The notes beneath the pieces were generated by a model, which saw nothing but the letters and a program-made list of their open reading frames with translations, was not told the DNA's origin and ran no database searches. A DNA stretch of 64,000 nt from JALEFZ01 sp039817415 (GTDB lineage: Bacteria > Bacteroidota > Bacteroidia > J057): assembly GCA_039817415.1 (NCBI GenBank), contig JBCBVV010000003.1, positions 124,001 to 188,000 of the forward strand. Reading direction: 5' to 3'. Every line of letters starts with the position of its first letter. Positions within the stretch are counted from its first letter, which is position 1. The translations under genes were made by a program, and so were the position numbers. Shown in pieces: positions 34,580 to 43,867 of this stretch.

Positions 34580-36526
34580 ATGAGCAAAAAAATCATCTGG
34601 CACAAAGTCCTCGACAACAAAAATGAACTCCTAGAAAACAGGGTAATGACCGTTGAAGCTGGTCATACACAAGTATGTTTGACACATTTTGAAGGAGAGT
34701 ATTGTGCCATTACCAACAAATGCCCACACCAAGGAGGACCTCTTGGAGAAGGTTCAATCGAAAATGGTTTATTAAGATGTCCCTGGCATGGATGGGATTT
34801 TAACCCTTGCGGAGGAAATTCCGATGGGTTCGATGATGGTTTGGAGCGCTACGAATTGAAAATAGAAGGAGATGCTATCTATGTAGGGCTGGAAGAGGAG
34901 GCTCCACATGAGACCACAGTTTCAGATATCATGGCTGAGACGATGGTCAACTGGGGAATTGATACAATATTTGGAATGGTAGGACATTCCAACCTAGGCT
35001 TAGCAGATGCCTTTCGACGATTAGAAGAAGAAGGAAAATTAACATACATAGGCATTCGACATGAAGGTGCTGCTTCCTTTGCAGCTTCAGCCTATGGAAA
35101 ATTAACTGGAAAACCAGCTGCCTGTTTTGCCATAGCAGGCCCAGGAAGTACCAATATGTTTACGGGTCTTTGGGATGCGAAGGTAGATAGAGCACCTATT
35201 CTTGCCCTCACGGGACAAGTAGCCACCCAGGTAGTAGGAACCGGCAACTTTCAGGAAGTGGACCTCGTACGCGCCTTTCAAACAGTCGCAGCATTCAACC
35301 AACGAGTTGAACATCAAAGCAAGCATACTGAATTGATGGCTCTTGCAGTCAAACATGCCATTTTAAACCGTGATGTATCCCATATCACCTTCCCAGATCA
35401 GGTGCAGGTTCTTTCAGCCAAAGGCAAAAGCAGCTCAGGGCCAGCAGGTAGAATGGCTCCTTTACAAATTGCGCCTCCACAGGAAAGCCTGGATGCAGCT
35501 ATTGACCTGCTCAAACAATCTTCAAAGCCGATGATCATTGTCGGGCATGGTGCAAGATTCCATATGGATGCCATCATCAAACTAGCTGAAAAGCTCAACT
35601 GCCCGGTAGCAACAACCTTTAAAGGAAAAGGTCAAATTTCGGATACCCATCCTTTGGGTGCTGGCGTATTGGGAAGAAGTGGAACTCCCATCGCTTCCTA
35701 TTTCATGAATGAGGCGGACTCACTACTGGTTATTGGAGCTTCCTTCTCCAATCATACGGGGATAACACCCAAAATTCCTACTATCCAAATTGATTTTGAT
35801 CCCCTGGCCCTTAGTAAGTTCCATAAAATAGATGTACCTGTATATGGAGAAATTTCTAGAACAGTAGAACTCCTTCATGAGCATGCAGGACTATTTCTAG
35901 CGGGTAAGGAAGACAGAACGGCACAGATTGCCAAAAGATGGAGTATCTGGAGATCAGAAAAGACCAAGAGACTATTAGAAAATCGCCATCAAGGTGTGAG
36001 TTCCATCGCCATATTTGATACCCTTACCAAGATAGCTCCTGACAATGCTGTGATGTGTGTGGACGTAGGCAACAACGCCTACTCCTTTGGAAGATATTTC
36101 GAGAGCAGACAGCAAACTTTCCTCATGTCAGGCTATTTGGGCTCTATTGGCTTTGCTTTTCCTGCAGCCATGGGGGCTTGGGCAGCAGTAGGAGATTCAA
36201 GACCCGTGATTGCAGTAGCTGGTGATGGAGGATTCTGCCAATATCTAGCCGAACTTACCACCGCAGTCAAATACAATATGCCCATCAAGACCATTATCTT
36301 GAATAACCATGAGTTGGGTAAGATTACCAAGGAGCAACGTGCAGGTGGTTGGGACAAGTGGTCAACTGATTTGGTCAATCCTGACTTTGCAGACTTCGCC
36401 AATAGCTGTGGAGCACTCGGTCTGCAAGTTTCCAAGGCAGAAGATCTAACCTCAGCTATGCAACAATTGATGGATCATGACGGCCCTGCCCTCTTGGAAG
36501 TCATTGCAGATGTAAAATTGATATAG
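34580..36526 (+). CDS. Fusion: Rieske [2Fe-2S] domain plus ThDP-dependent enzyme
   Basis: Residues 1-105 are a Rieske ferredoxin-like domain with both ligand pairs intact: Cys48-His50 in 'CPHQ' and Cys67-His70 in 'CPWH'. Residues about 110-648 are a pyruvate oxidase/acetolactate synthase type ThDP enzyme. The activating Glu is Glu162 ('RHEGAASFAAS'), the ADP/FAD-like central domain follows, and the ThDP motif is Gly548-Asp549-Gly550 with Asn575-Asn576 ('ILNNHELGKI'). ThDP enzymes of this group cleave 2-oxo acids. A covalently attached electron carrier suggests electrons are passed to or from the carbanion intermediate. The fusion is unusual; both domains lie in one uninterrupted frame. A phosphoesterase follows 10 bp later and an amine oxidase 72 bp after that. 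Confidence 0.88.
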   Translation: MSKKIIWHKVLDNKNELLENRVMTVEAGHTQVCLTHFEGEYCAITNKCPHQGGPLGEGSIENGLLRCPWHGWDFNPCGGNSDGFDDGLERYELKIEGDAIYVGLEEEAPHETTVSDIMAETMVNWGIDTIFGMVGHSNLGLADAFRRLEEEGKLTYIGIRHEGAASFAASAYGKLTGKPAACFAIAGPGSTNMFTGLWDAKVDRAPILALTGQVATQVVGTGNFQEVDLVRAFQTVAAFNQRVEHQSKHTELMALAVKHAILNRDVSHITFPDQVQVLSAKGKSSSGPAGRMAPLQIAPPQESLDAAIDLLKQSSKPMIIVGHGARFHMDAIIKLAEKLNCPVATTFKGKGQISDTHPLGAGVLGRSGTPIASYFMNEADSLLVIGASFSNHTGITPKIPTIQIDFDPLALSKFHKIDVPVYGEISRTVELLHEHAGLFLAGKEDRTAQIAKRWSIWRSEKTKRLLENRHQGVSSIAIFDTLTKIAPDNAVMCVDVGNNAYSFGRYFESRQQTFLMSGYLGSIGFAFPAAMGAWAAVGDSRPVIAVAGDGGFCQYLAELTTAVKYNMPIKTIILNNHELGKITKEQRAGGWDKWSTDLVNPDFADFANSCGALGLQVSKAEDLTSAMQQLMDHDGPALLEVIADVKLI

Positions 36527-36536
36527 ACAACTCAGC

Positions 36537-37259
36537 ATGCTAATAGGAGTTTTTCAGGATAGCCATGCCAACCTCCCAGCCTTCAAAAAGGCCATTGAGC
36601 TATTCCAGCAAAGAGGATGTGAACGAATAATTCATGTAGGTGATATGGTAGGAATCGGTCCCTATCCGCTTGAAACCCTTGAATTCGCCAGAAGTATCCC
36701 CAATCTGGAATGTATCATGGGTAATCATGACCATTGGTACGCCTATGGACTACCTGATCCTACCCCTGCATGGATGAGCCAGGATGAAATTGATCACCAG
36801 AATTGGACTCACACTCAATTGGGAGACTCCCATAAAGCGTGGGTCCAAAGCTGGCCCTTTTCTCTAAACATAGAAGGGCCAGCTGGACATACCATCAACT
36901 TCCGTCATTATGCCTTAACCAAAGACCAAAACTGGTTTCAACCTATTAGCAAAGAGGCAAGCGCAGAAGAATTAGATCAGATGTTTGCAGATGTCGAGGC
37001 AGATATCATTTTTTATGGTCATAATCACATCGATAGCGATATCATAGGCAATTCTAGGTATGTTGACCTTGGTTCAACAGGTTGCTATGACCGTCCCTGG
37101 ATTAGAATTGCTGTCCTTGATCTGAGTGGAGAAGAACCCTTTATTCAAAAGATTACCTCTGTTTACGAAGATGAAGGCTTGCTGCAGGCCTACGACGAAA
37201 GGCAAGTTCCAGCGAGGGACTTCATCAGGAAAGTCTTCGTGTCAAGGGAAGAAGATTAA
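36537..37259 (+). CDS. Calcineurin-like metallophosphoesterase
   Basis: The 240-residue protein carries all blocks of the calcineurin-like family: 'FQDSHANLPA' (Asp8, His10), 'HVGDMVGIGP' (Asp36), 'MGNHDHW' (Asn63, His64, Asp65), and later 'FYGHNHIDSD'. It is a cytoplasmic di-metal phosphoesterase of the YfcE/MPP group. It lies 10 bp after the Rieske-ThDP gene and 72 bp before an amine oxidase, so it belongs to that operon. Its substrate could be a phosphate byproduct of the pathway. Confidence 0.88.
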   Translation: MLIGVFQDSHANLPAFKKAIELFQQRGCERIIHVGDMVGIGPYPLETLEFARSIPNLECIMGNHDHWYAYGLPDPTPAWMSQDEIDHQNWTHTQLGDSHKAWVQSWPFSLNIEGPAGHTINFRHYALTKDQNWFQPISKEASAEELDQMFADVEADIIFYGHNHIDSDIIGNSRYVDLGSTGCYDRPWIRIAVLDLSGEEPFIQKITSVYEDEGLLQAYDERQVPARDFIRKVFVSREED

Positions 37260-37331
37260 CGGTATTAGGTTCAGCATGAGAATTGAAATCTAGCTTACAT
37301 TTTATCCTGAAATTCGAGCTACCTTTGCCCC

Positions 37332-38405
37332 ATGCATCCAACTGTTATCATTATCGGGGCAGGTCTCACAGGCCTTCGAATAGCTCATTTACTCGAACAA
37401 AGAGGAATTTCCTACCGAATCATTGAGGCTAGGGAACGCTTAGGGGGAAGGATTCATACGCTCATCAGTGAGAACGATACCAAACTTGAAATGGGAGCCA
37501 CTTGGTTTGGGCATCAACATACACAGCTCAAGGCGCTGTTCGAAGAATTGGAGATAGGCTATTATGAACAGTTCATGACAGGTAGTGCCTATTTCGAGGC
37601 CTTTTCTACCGCTCCTCCACAAAGGATGGATGTTCCGAGTGATCCTCCTAGTTTCCGAATCAAAGGAGGCAGTAGTCAACTGATTGAAAAACTGGCAAAA
37701 GGAATTCCTTCCTCCCATATCTTGTTAGCAGAAAAGGTCCTACGACTCGAATTCCAGGAGGAAGAAGTCATCGTCCAAACAGATCAAAAAGAATTAAGGT
37801 CCAAGTATATCATTTCAACCCTTCCCCCTGCCCTCATGGCCCATTCTATTGAGTTTGAACCGGCTTTGCCTACAAAACTGGCTCAAATTGCTCAGGAGAC
37901 ACATACATGGATGCAAGATTCTATTAAGGTGGCCTTGGTTTATGAAGAATCGTTTTGGACGAAAGAGCAGCTTTCAGGTACCCTTTTCAGCCAGGTTGGC
38001 CCCTTCACCGAACTCTATGATCATTCTGATCATCTAAGAGAAAAAGCCGCCTTATGTGGTTTTGTGAATGCTGGCTATGCGCAATTGGAAAAAGAAGATC
38101 GGCAAAAAAGAATCCTGAATCAGCTGGGTAGGATTTTTGGGGAGAAAGCAGCCCTTCCATTAGCCTATGAAGAAACGATTTGGGCTCATGAACCCTTCAC
38201 CAAAGACCCAGCTCAAACCGGGCATCAAGTATTTCCCCACCAACACAATGGCCATGATGTTTTTCAGCACACCTATTACAATGGTCGTCTCTATCTTTCT
38301 GGGACTGAAACATCAGCCGTTTCCTCCGGATATATGGATGGGGCTATTTTTGCAGCCAAACATGCAGTAGCCAAACTGGAAGAAGTTTTGTTAGAAAATT
38401 CATAG
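37332..38405 (+). CDS. Flavin amine oxidase (NAD(P)/FAD-binding)
   Basis: The 357-residue protein starts with the FAD Rossmann motif 'VIIIGAGLTGLRIAHLL' and the second contact 'IIEARERLGGRI'. The C-terminal 'RLYLSGTETSAVSSGYMDGAI' closes on the flavin. This is a short, soluble member of the monoamine-oxidase superfamily; substrate unknown. Compared with the amine oxidase at 30.6 kb it lacks a lipoprotein signal, so the two are not close paralogues in location. It is the third gene of the Rieske-ThDP string. Confidence 0.85.
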   Translation: MHPTVIIIGAGLTGLRIAHLLEQRGISYRIIEARERLGGRIHTLISENDTKLEMGATWFGHQHTQLKALFEELEIGYYEQFMTGSAYFEAFSTAPPQRMDVPSDPPSFRIKGGSSQLIEKLAKGIPSSHILLAEKVLRLEFQEEEVIVQTDQKELRSKYIISTLPPALMAHSIEFEPALPTKLAQIAQETHTWMQDSIKVALVYEESFWTKEQLSGTLFSQVGPFTELYDHSDHLREKAALCGFVNAGYAQLEKEDRQKRILNQLGRIFGEKAALPLAYEETIWAHEPFTKDPAQTGHQVFPHQHNGHDVFQHTYYNGRLYLSGTETSAVSSGYMDGAIFAAKHAVAKLEEVLLENS

Positions 38406-38459
38406 AAAAGTAAAACCAATAGACGGGACCTTCTGGGCTTAATTTTGTATGTTAAGGCT

Positions 38460-39050
38460 ATGGAAACACAAACTCCTTCATCATCTCCTTCTCCCTTAAA
38501 AAAAGCGAAACTAAGCTTTAACGCAGAGGAGTACAGAGAGATTTACATTCCGAGTATAGAGGCTCAATACAGCTCCCTAAAAAAGAAAATTGGGGGGAAC
38601 CTGGTCTTACTTGCAGTCTTTTTTGTCTTTACCATGTCAGAAATTGGTCATATCCTGAATGGGCGAGAATTGTATGAAACTCCCTGGATTTTACTGATAA
38701 TCCTTTTGGGTTCATTTGTTTACACCCTGGTGGTCCTTATCAAGGATTATGGCGCACTCAAGATGATGAATGTCGAGGAAAAAATGACAGAAATAGAAGC
38801 ATGGATAGAAAAAAGTGCCCAATATGAATCCACACATATTGAATACAATGAAGAGTTTCTCATCATTTACCTAGACAACTCCATTTTCCATCATGCATGG
38901 GCTGAATTAATAGAGAAAACTATTCGTGAAGACTATCTATTCTTTAAATGGAAGGGCCATTCCAATTATTTATTGGCAAAAGGATCCTTACCCTCTGAAG
39001 ACTATTCTCGTTTGATGCAAATTGCACTAGACATTCCTTTGGCGATCTAA
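38460..39050 (+). CDS. YcxB-like membrane protein
   Basis: From the ATG at 38460 (a TTG lies 15 bp upstream) the protein has 196 residues. Two membrane helices (about 42-62 and 78-100) split an N-terminal polar segment from a C-terminal soluble domain (about 105-196), in the layout of YcxB-like proteins. The C-terminal 'HHAWAELIEKTIREDYLFFKW', then 'NYLLAKGSLPSEDYSRLM' matches that family's typical C-terminal beta segment loosely. Function unknown. Confidence 0.5.
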   Translation: METQTPSSSPSPLKKAKLSFNAEEYREIYIPSIEAQYSSLKKKIGGNLVLLAVFFVFTMSEIGHILNGRELYETPWILLIILLGSFVYTLVVLIKDYGALKMMNVEEKMTEIEAWIEKSAQYESTHIEYNEEFLIIYLDNSIFHHAWAELIEKTIREDYLFFKWKGHSNYLLAKGSLPSEDYSRLMQIALDIPLAI

Positions 39051-39075
39051 CTCTTATATCCTGCTTTGAATAGTT

Positions 39076-40326
39076 GTGGCTACTTTTGAAAAAGACCTTC
39101 AGTACGTTAAGTTTTGTGCCTACGGTTTCCTAAAAAACCTAAGATTTTTTGATGCGTTTTTGCTCCTCTACTTCCTTGAAAGTGGCATTTCCTACAGCCA
39201 GATAGGCTTGCTCTACGCTGCTAGAGAACTCACCATTAACATTACAGAAATACCGACAGGCATTGTAGCAGATACCTATGGAAGGAAAAGTTCCCTTATC
39301 GCCGCTTTTCTCTGTTATATCATCTCTTTTGTCCTATTCTATCTCGCGCCAAGCTTGCTATGGTTGATGTTGGGAATGGTATTGATGGGGATAAGTGATG
39401 CCTTTCGATCAGGAACGCACAAGGGAATGATCATGGATTATTTGAAGATCAAAGGCTGGAGCGATCAAAAAATCAATTACTATGGGCATACTCGATCCTG
39501 GTCCCATCGAGGTTCGGCAGTATCAGCTATTGTAGCGGGAGTATTCGTGTTTTACGCCGGAAGCTACCGTTTGATTTATTTGATTTCTATCCTACCCTAT
39601 CTGTTAAATTTCCTTAATGTCTTGAGCTATCCCACAGAATTGAACTACGCTTCCAAAAAGAAAAAAAAGAAGGGAGGTACCATTATAGATCAAATCAAAA
39701 ACTTTTTCCTGTCTTTGAGGAATCGAGAGGTCCTCAAAATTATCCATTCAGCCTCTCTTCACGGGGCCTTTCTAAAAGCCGTAAAAGACTACATACAGCC
39801 CGTACTGGTACAAGTTAGTCTCATGATTCCTATTCTTCTAAGCGTTGAGGAAAAGAATAAAAGTGGGCTAGTTATAGGTATCGTCTATTTCTTTATTTAC
39901 ATCCTTTCTGCTTGGGTATCCAGCTCCGCTTCCTCCTTTTATAGCGGAGGCAAGGGTGATAAAGTCCAATTAACCTTATTGATAGGTCTCCTTGGAGGAG
40001 GACTTTCAGGACTCTTCTTGCAGCAGGAATGGTGGATTTTTGCTCTCCTTGGCTTCACACTCATTTTCCTGGTTGAAAATCTTCGAAAACCTATCTTAAC
40101 CGGTATGCTAGCAGACCAAGTCGAACCAGGGATTCTGACCTCCGTCATATCTGCTCAGAATTTCTACAAGACCATCTTGACTTCCTTGCTTGCTATCGGA
40201 ATGGGCGTGATGGCCGATAGATGTGGAATTGGAATTTCTCTTACCCTCACTTCCTTTGCCTTCATCCTCATTACCTTACTCATCGGCAGACCTAAAAGGA
40301 TGACACCTACCCAAGCAAGGTCTTAA
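39076..40326 (+). CDS. MFS transporter
   Basis: The 416-residue protein has about 11-12 membrane helices. 'LTINITEIPTGIVADTYGRK' is the MFS motif A region (D-R/K loop after helix 2), and 'GMVLMGISDAFRSGTHKGMI' resembles the MFS helix 4-5 region of drug/unknown transporters. The start is GTG at 39076. It probably exports small molecules. It overlaps by 4 bp with the minus-strand HD gene at its 3' end. Confidence 0.85.
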   Translation: MATFEKDLQYVKFCAYGFLKNLRFFDAFLLLYFLESGISYSQIGLLYAARELTINITEIPTGIVADTYGRKSSLIAAFLCYIISFVLFYLAPSLLWLMLGMVLMGISDAFRSGTHKGMIMDYLKIKGWSDQKINYYGHTRSWSHRGSAVSAIVAGVFVFYAGSYRLIYLISILPYLLNFLNVLSYPTELNYASKKKKKKGGTIIDQIKNFFLSLRNREVLKIIHSASLHGAFLKAVKDYIQPVLVQVSLMIPILLSVEEKNKSGLVIGIVYFFIYILSAWVSSSASSFYSGGKGDKVQLTLLIGLLGGGLSGLFLQQEWWIFALLGFTLIFLVENLRKPILTGMLADQVEPGILTSVISAQNFYKTILTSLLAIGMGVMADRCGIGISLTLTSFAFILITLLIGRPKRMTPTQARS

Positions 40327-40958
40327 TCGCCTAACATCTTAATTTCCATTCTTATATTTTCTCGTGCCCTGGCTTCATAACGATCTTGGAATAAGTCCGT
40401 GTAGAATAAATTCTTTCTCGCTAACATACTCTTCAAAATAGCCTTTCTCCCCCTGTTGTACATAAAGCTAGGATACAGGCTGTATTCTTTCCTGATTTCC
40501 TTTGTGTACTGGAGGTATCGTGTCTGATGAGCTCCCAAAATGGACAAGTCAGCATCCAAAAACCATGTCAAGTCCTTGTGGTCTAACTCGGGAATGTGCT
40601 TCGCTGTGGAGACAATATAGGCTGATACCTGATCGACTAAGGAATTATCTGACAAATGAGGAGTCATCCATTTTTGAAACAGTTCGGCGCTGGCCACCTC
40701 ATTATTTGACTTGTAGGGCTTATAAATGATATCGTGAAACCAAATGGCAAGAGCTACCCTGAGAGGCTGTTGTAGAAGTTCCCTATCTCGGTCCATTTTT
40801 TTGAATAAATCCTGGATGTGATGAAGGTTATGATAGGCTCGATGCTTTTCATCATAATGAGTCTTGAGGCGCTGAAAGGTCTCATTTCCAACAGGCTCTG
40901 GCAGGGAAAAGCCTTCGCAGAGATTCTGCCAGCGATGTATCAACAGTCTTTCCATCAA
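40323..40958 (-). CDS. HD domain metal-dependent phosphohydrolase
   Basis: The 211-residue protein has the HD signature 'IWFHDIIY' with a preceding 'YHNLHHIQDLFKKM', the arrangement of COG4339-type predicted hydrolases that act on nucleotides. It is cytoplasmic. It is transcribed toward the MFS gene and overlaps its last 4 bp; a 67-bp divergent region separates it from the acyltransferase gene. Confidence 0.85.
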   Translation of the reverse strand: MMERLLIHRWQNLCEGFSLPEPVGNETFQRLKTHYDEKHRAYHNLHHIQDLFKKMDRDRELLQQPLRVALAIWFHDIIYKPYKSNNEVASAELFQKWMTPHLSDNSLVDQVSAYIVSTAKHIPELDHKDLTWFLDADLSILGAHQTRYLQYTKEIRKEYSLYPSFMYNRGRKAILKSMLARKNLFYTDLFQDRYEARARENIRMEIKMLGD

Positions 40959-41025
40959 TATTTATTTCGATATTCCTTACATTTTACGATTTTGTCAGTA
41001 GAATTCTGTACCGCCTACTCATTTT

Positions 41026-42735
41026 ATGGAATCAGTCCAACACTACATTACCGAAGGCATCCTTTACGAGCCTACCGTACCCAACATTTACAATTGGCCC
41101 ATTGCCAGACTCTTCCGTAGCAAGGACCGCTTCCTGAAAGAAGTTATTGACGAGACCATGGAAGCAGTTGCCCAATTCGCTCAGCGTCAAAATAGTAGCA
41201 TAGAGCAACTGGTGGCTAAAACCATGTACAGAGAGAGAATTCGGATGAAGGAAGACCCTTGGAAGGTCGATCCCAAGGATGAAATAAAGTTTTGGCGCAA
41301 CATCAAGAAGAAACTAGTAGCCATTGATCGCATAGAAAACGATCCTACTGCTTACGAAAAAGATGTCCATAACCTTCTCTATTCCATTGTAAGTAGGTAC
41401 GCCAACGAAATTGTATCTACCTTCAAGCCAGGTACCTACCAGTTTGCCAAACGGTTCCTTCCCTTTTTCTTTTCGACCCTTTTGAATGCATCAGCAGGAA
41501 AAACAATTCGGTCCATCATCAGCCATAAGGTTAAGATGCAGGAACGAATCCACTTGATGGGGGAAACAGACATGCTCAGGGAGTTATCAAGAATTGGGAC
41601 AGTAGTCGTAGTACCTACTCACCTCAGCAACCTAGACTCTATCCTAGTTGGGTGGAGCTTAAGCGCCCTCGGACTGCCAGCCTTCACCTATGGAGCAGGC
41701 TTGAATCTGTACAACAATAAGATTCTGGCTCGATTCATGACACGGCTTGGGGCCTATACGGTTGACAGACGAAAAAGGAATCCCATTTATCGCTCTACCC
41801 TTGACTCATACGCTACGCGAGCTACCATCGAAGGCGTAAACCATATATTCTTCCCAGGCGGAACAAGATCCCGATCGGGTGAAATTGAAAAGAATCTCAA
41901 ACAAGGGCTGTTGAGTACCGTCATTGAGGCACAACGCCAAAATTTCGCAGGTGAACCTCGTGCGCAGTCTGAGAAAATCTTTATCGTCCCCTTGGTGATG
42001 AGCTACCACTTCACCCTAGAAGCAAAGTCCCTTATCAATCAATACCTCAACCGAACGGGACAAGAACAATACTACACGCTCGACAAGGAATCATCAGACT
42101 TAGTCAAAATCTTCCAATTTATCTGGACCACTTTCAGCAAGAGCTCAGATATCTATTTATCCTATGGCAAACCCATGGATGTTTTTGGAAACTTTGTAGA
42201 CCAGGAAGGCAACAGCATCGACCGCAACGGAAATACAATCGAGATCAAGGAATACTTCATGTCAAATGGAGAACTCACCAAGGATCATCAGCGAGACGAT
42301 CAATACACCAAGATGCTGGCTGACAAAATCGTAGAACGCTATCATGCAGAGAATTATGTCTTTTCTAGCCATCTGGTAGCCTTTGTGGCCTTTCAGATGT
42401 TCAAGAAAAATCGGAAAGACCTTAACCTCTATTCCTTGTTAAGATTGCCTGAAGAAGAAAGGTATCTGGAAGTTGCCCCTTTCCTAGCCTGTATCGAGGC
42501 CGTACACAACAGACTCAAAGAACTGAACCAAGAGGAAAAGGTAAATCTCCCTTCCCATCTAAGAAATGAGCCCTCAACCATCATGGAACATGGCTTAAAA
42601 AACCTGGGCCTATACCATACCAAACGCGTTCTTAAGCTCACAAAGGATGGCAGGCTATTCACCGACAACATGAACATCCTTTATTATTATCACAATAGAC
42701 TGGTAGGATATGAACTCGAATCCCTTGTCAAATAA
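41026..42735 (+). CDS. 1-acylglycerol-3-phosphate/glycerol-3-phosphate acyltransferase-like (PlsB-like)
   Basis: The 569-residue protein has the acyltransferase HX4D motif (His199 to Asp204 in 'THLSNLDS') and the motif III block 'FPGGTRSRSG', where the usual Glu is Gly. Family members acylate glycerol-3-phosphate or lysophosphatidic acid at the membrane. The length and N-terminal extension fit large PlsB-type GPATs more than small PlsC enzymes, and some Bacteroidota proteins are known to use FPGGTRSR. The overlapping downstream gpsA, which makes glycerol-3-phosphate, supports a phosphatidic acid role. Confidence 0.82.
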   Translation: MESVQHYITEGILYEPTVPNIYNWPIARLFRSKDRFLKEVIDETMEAVAQFAQRQNSSIEQLVAKTMYRERIRMKEDPWKVDPKDEIKFWRNIKKKLVAIDRIENDPTAYEKDVHNLLYSIVSRYANEIVSTFKPGTYQFAKRFLPFFFSTLLNASAGKTIRSIISHKVKMQERIHLMGETDMLRELSRIGTVVVVPTHLSNLDSILVGWSLSALGLPAFTYGAGLNLYNNKILARFMTRLGAYTVDRRKRNPIYRSTLDSYATRATIEGVNHIFFPGGTRSRSGEIEKNLKQGLLSTVIEAQRQNFAGEPRAQSEKIFIVPLVMSYHFTLEAKSLINQYLNRTGQEQYYTLDKESSDLVKIFQFIWTTFSKSSDIYLSYGKPMDVFGNFVDQEGNSIDRNGNTIEIKEYFMSNGELTKDHQRDDQYTKMLADKIVERYHAENYVFSSHLVAFVAFQMFKKNRKDLNLYSLLRLPEEERYLEVAPFLACIEAVHNRLKELNQEEKVNLPSHLRNEPSTIMEHGLKNLGLYHTKRVLKLTKDGRLFTDNMNILYYYHNRLVGYELESLVK

Positions 42736-43765
42736 AAAAGTGGGTGTTATCGGAGCAGGTAGCTTTGGAACCGTCTTTGCCAATTTGCTTGCACAAAATA
42801 GATCGGTCGTCCTCTATGCCCGAAGAACAGAAGAAGCTGAAAGGCTAGAACGGGAGCGAACTTACAAAACCTGGAGGCTTCATGATCAGGTGGAAATTAC
42901 ATCCGATCCCGAGTACTTAGCAGGAGCATGTGAACTTATATTCCCTGTTGTGCCTGCTCAAGCCTTTCCCGGTATGCTTCAAACCTTTTCTCCCTATCTC
43001 AAGCCTTATCATAGATTGCTTCATGCTACCAAAGGTCTTCATGTGGTGTTGAATGAAGGAGAAGAGCTTTCTCAATTAAAAAAGCTGAGAAAGGAGCAAG
43101 TCCTCACCATGAGTGAGCTGATCAAACAAGAAACTACAGTATTAAGAGTGGGCTGTGTAGCTGGGCCCAATCTTGCCTCTGAAATTGCTGAAGGCCAACC
43201 TGCTGCCACCGTTGTAGCTAGCCCATTTGATGAGGTAATCCGAGAAGGACAACAAGCTTTGAGAAGTACCAATTTTAGGGTGCACGGTGCCCATGACATC
43301 ATTGGGATCGAGTTGGCTGGTGTCCTCAAAAATATCATGGCCATTGCAGCTGGAATTCTGGATGGATTAGGCTTAGGTGAAAATACCAAAGCCATGCTCA
43401 TCACAAGAGGCCTGGCAGAAATGGTCAACATTGCCAAGCCTCTTGGAGGAGAAGTAAATGCCTTCCTTGGATTGGCAGGAATAGGAGATTTGATTGCTAC
43501 TTGTTCAAGTCCAGCATCCAGAAATTATACCGTAGGGTATCGGGTGGCGAAGGGGGAATCCACGCAGGAGGTGATCAAAAGCATGGATGAAGTTGCGGAA
43601 GGGGTGAGAACAATCGCCATAGTACGTGCCCTCGCTCAAACTCATAAATTTTCTGCTCCCATTAGCCTTGCCCTTTACAAGATCCTTTTTGATGAATATG
43701 ACATCCAAAAGGGAATTCGTTTGCTCATGGAATTTCCGTATCGGGAAGACGGAGAACTGGTTTAA
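42710..43765 (+). CDS. gpsA: NAD(P)H-dependent glycerol-3-phosphate dehydrogenase
   Basis: The 351-residue protein reduces dihydroxyacetone phosphate to glycerol-3-phosphate for phospholipid synthesis. It starts with 'KKVGVIGAGSFGTVFANLL' (NAD-binding) and carries 'ELAGVLKNIMAIAAGILDGL' with the catalytic Lys, followed by 'LGENTKAMLITRGLAEM' and the 'NAFLGLAGIGDLIATC' motif. The ATG lies inside the last 26 bp of the acyltransferase gene, which implies translational coupling. Together they make the committed step. Confidence 0.93.
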   Translation: MNSNPLSNKKVGVIGAGSFGTVFANLLAQNRSVVLYARRTEEAERLERERTYKTWRLHDQVEITSDPEYLAGACELIFPVVPAQAFPGMLQTFSPYLKPYHRLLHATKGLHVVLNEGEELSQLKKLRKEQVLTMSELIKQETTVLRVGCVAGPNLASEIAEGQPAATVVASPFDEVIREGQQALRSTNFRVHGAHDIIGIELAGVLKNIMAIAAGILDGLGLGENTKAMLITRGLAEMVNIAKPLGGEVNAFLGLAGIGDLIATCSSPASRNYTVGYRVAKGESTQEVIKSMDEVAEGVRTIAIVRALAQTHKFSAPISLALYKILFDEYDIQKGIRLLMEFPYREDGELV

Positions 43766-43867
43766 TGGCATTTGTCATCAAAAGAGTTCTAAAAGATGCT
43801 TTCCTTGTAAGCAATAGAAAAGCCTATCAATAATAATGGCCTGGCCCGATTGGGGCTGACACAAGGA

